From Acidobacteriota bacterium (GTDB lineage: Bacteria; Acidobacteriota; Terriglobia; UBA7540): a DNA stretch of 6,838 bases. The notes beneath the pieces are model-generated. The model had not been told where the DNA came from and ran no database searches. It worked only from the letters and a program-made list of their open reading frames with translations. Below, piece after piece: positions 6,401-6,838 of the stretch (positions are counted from its first letter, which is position 1; every line of letters starts with the position of its first letter). The position numbers and the translations under genes are program-made. The DNA is taken from assembly GCA_021789565.1 (NCBI GenBank), contig JAJYJL010000442.1:1-6838 (forward strand). The letters run 5' to 3'.

Positions 6401-6838
6401 TCAGACTTTGATCTTCTGCCATCGCCCGATCCTGGCCGAACGCTCCACTGCATCCAGCACCACATGGTTCTTCACGCCGTCACGAAAGTTGGGCTTTGGC
6501 ATCCGGCCTTTCTCAAGGCAAGTCAGGAAATCGTGGACTGCATGCGCGAACGTGTGTTCGTAGCCGATGATGTGTCCGGGAGGCCACCACGCCCCCACGT
6601 AAGGATGCGTGGGCTCCGTTACAAGGATGGTTTTGAATCCCTGCACCGACTGGTCCTCTGTGCGGTCGTAGAACTCCAACTCGTTCATCCGTTCCATATT
6701 GAACGCCAGGCTTCCCTTGCTGCCGTAAACCTGGAAGGTATTGTAATTCCTGCGGCCACCGCCGAACCTGGATGACTCAAACACGCCTGCGCTACCGTTC
6801 TTGAAGCGCGCCAGGAAGTTTGTCTCGTCATCCACGGT
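6401..6838 (-). CDS. Gfo/Idh/MocA-family oxidoreductase, C-terminal part, 5' end outside window
   Basis: This is the last 145 residues of an NAD(P)-dependent Gfo/Idh/MocA oxidoreductase; the frame is open to the window edge and ends at TGA 6403-6401. The family oxidises or reduces sugars, inositols and sugar derivatives in the cytoplasm. Visible are the antiparallel beta-sheet pattern of the C-terminal domain: DDETNFLARFKNGSAGVFESS, then the strand VYGSKGSLAF that follows the usual 'G(T/S)xGxL' pattern, and the closing helix starting near HTFAHAVHDFLTCLEKG with the final DAVERSARIGRW. The N-terminal Rossmann domain and the catalytic EKP motif are outside the window, so substrate and cofactor cannot be judged. 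The gene is directly upstream of the xylulokinase gene and probably in one transcript with it, which suggests a sugar or polyol substrate whose ketose product the kinase phosphorylates. Confidence 0.9.
   Translation of the reverse strand, partial: TVDDETNFLARFKNGSAGVFESSRFGGGRRNYNTFQVYGSKGSLAFNMERMNELEFYDRTEDQSVQGFKTILVTEPTHPYVGAWWPPGHIIGYEHTFAHAVHDFLTCLEKGRMPKPNFRDGVKNHVVLDAVERSARIGRWQKIKV

Noticed and set aside
5939..6775. 278-codon plus-strand open frame across xylB start and the oxidoreductase end
   Set aside because: It spans two real minus-strand genes and their gap, and is rich in Arg, Pro and His as expected for a shadow frame.

Overview
This window (GC-rich by eye, chromosomal in character) looks like a piece of a soil-type bacterial genome. 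I favour an Acidobacteriota-like host, with low to moderate certainty. The grounds are a beta-oxidation pair of the FadA/FadE type, a Gfo/Idh/MocA oxidoreductase beside a DUF4380-like exported protein and an FGGY kinase, and an intergenic palindromic element carrying GTCATTCC and GAGGAATCTGCTTT arms. From memory, similar elements are scattered through acidobacterial and some deltaproteobacterial genomes. No rRNA, tRNA, CRISPR array, phage gene or transposase gene was found.

Left part (1-2237, + strand): the 3' end of a thiolase gene (fadA-like) is followed after 143 bp by a complete 598-codon acyl-CoA dehydrogenase (fadE-like). The first and last enzymes of the fatty-acid beta-oxidation cycle are thus encoded side by side, an order also known from fadN-fadA-fadE operons. 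The gap between them holds a 14-bp direct repeat and a perfect 13-bp palindrome that could be regulatory.

Middle (2235-3239): a roughly 168-bp nested inverted-repeat element, MITE-like and flanked by TA, begins exactly at the fadE stop codon. It separates fadE from a convergent small gene for a protein with two ACT domains (- strand, 2469-2864). Upstream of that gene, on the + strand, is what looks like the severed C-terminal end of a PfkB/ribokinase-family sugar kinase (about 3036-3230), with no recognisable kinase sequence before it.

Right part (3240-6838, - strand): three genes read leftward in the order Gfo/Idh/MocA oxidoreductase (5' end outside the window), xylulokinase-like FGGY kinase, and DUF4380-like secreted or membrane-anchored protein. 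Gaps are 90 and 62 bp. They probably form one carbohydrate-utilisation operon: the oxidoreductase would act on a sugar or polyol, the kinase would phosphorylate the resulting ketose, and the DUF4380 protein may bind or process sugar outside the cytoplasm. The kinase relic at the end of this block suggests that the sugar locus was once larger or has been rearranged.

I do not see strong evidence for a wholly new system. The observations most worth checking are the palindromic element at the fadE stop codon, the kinase relic, the DUF4380-containing sugar operon, and the repeat and palindrome upstream of fadE.
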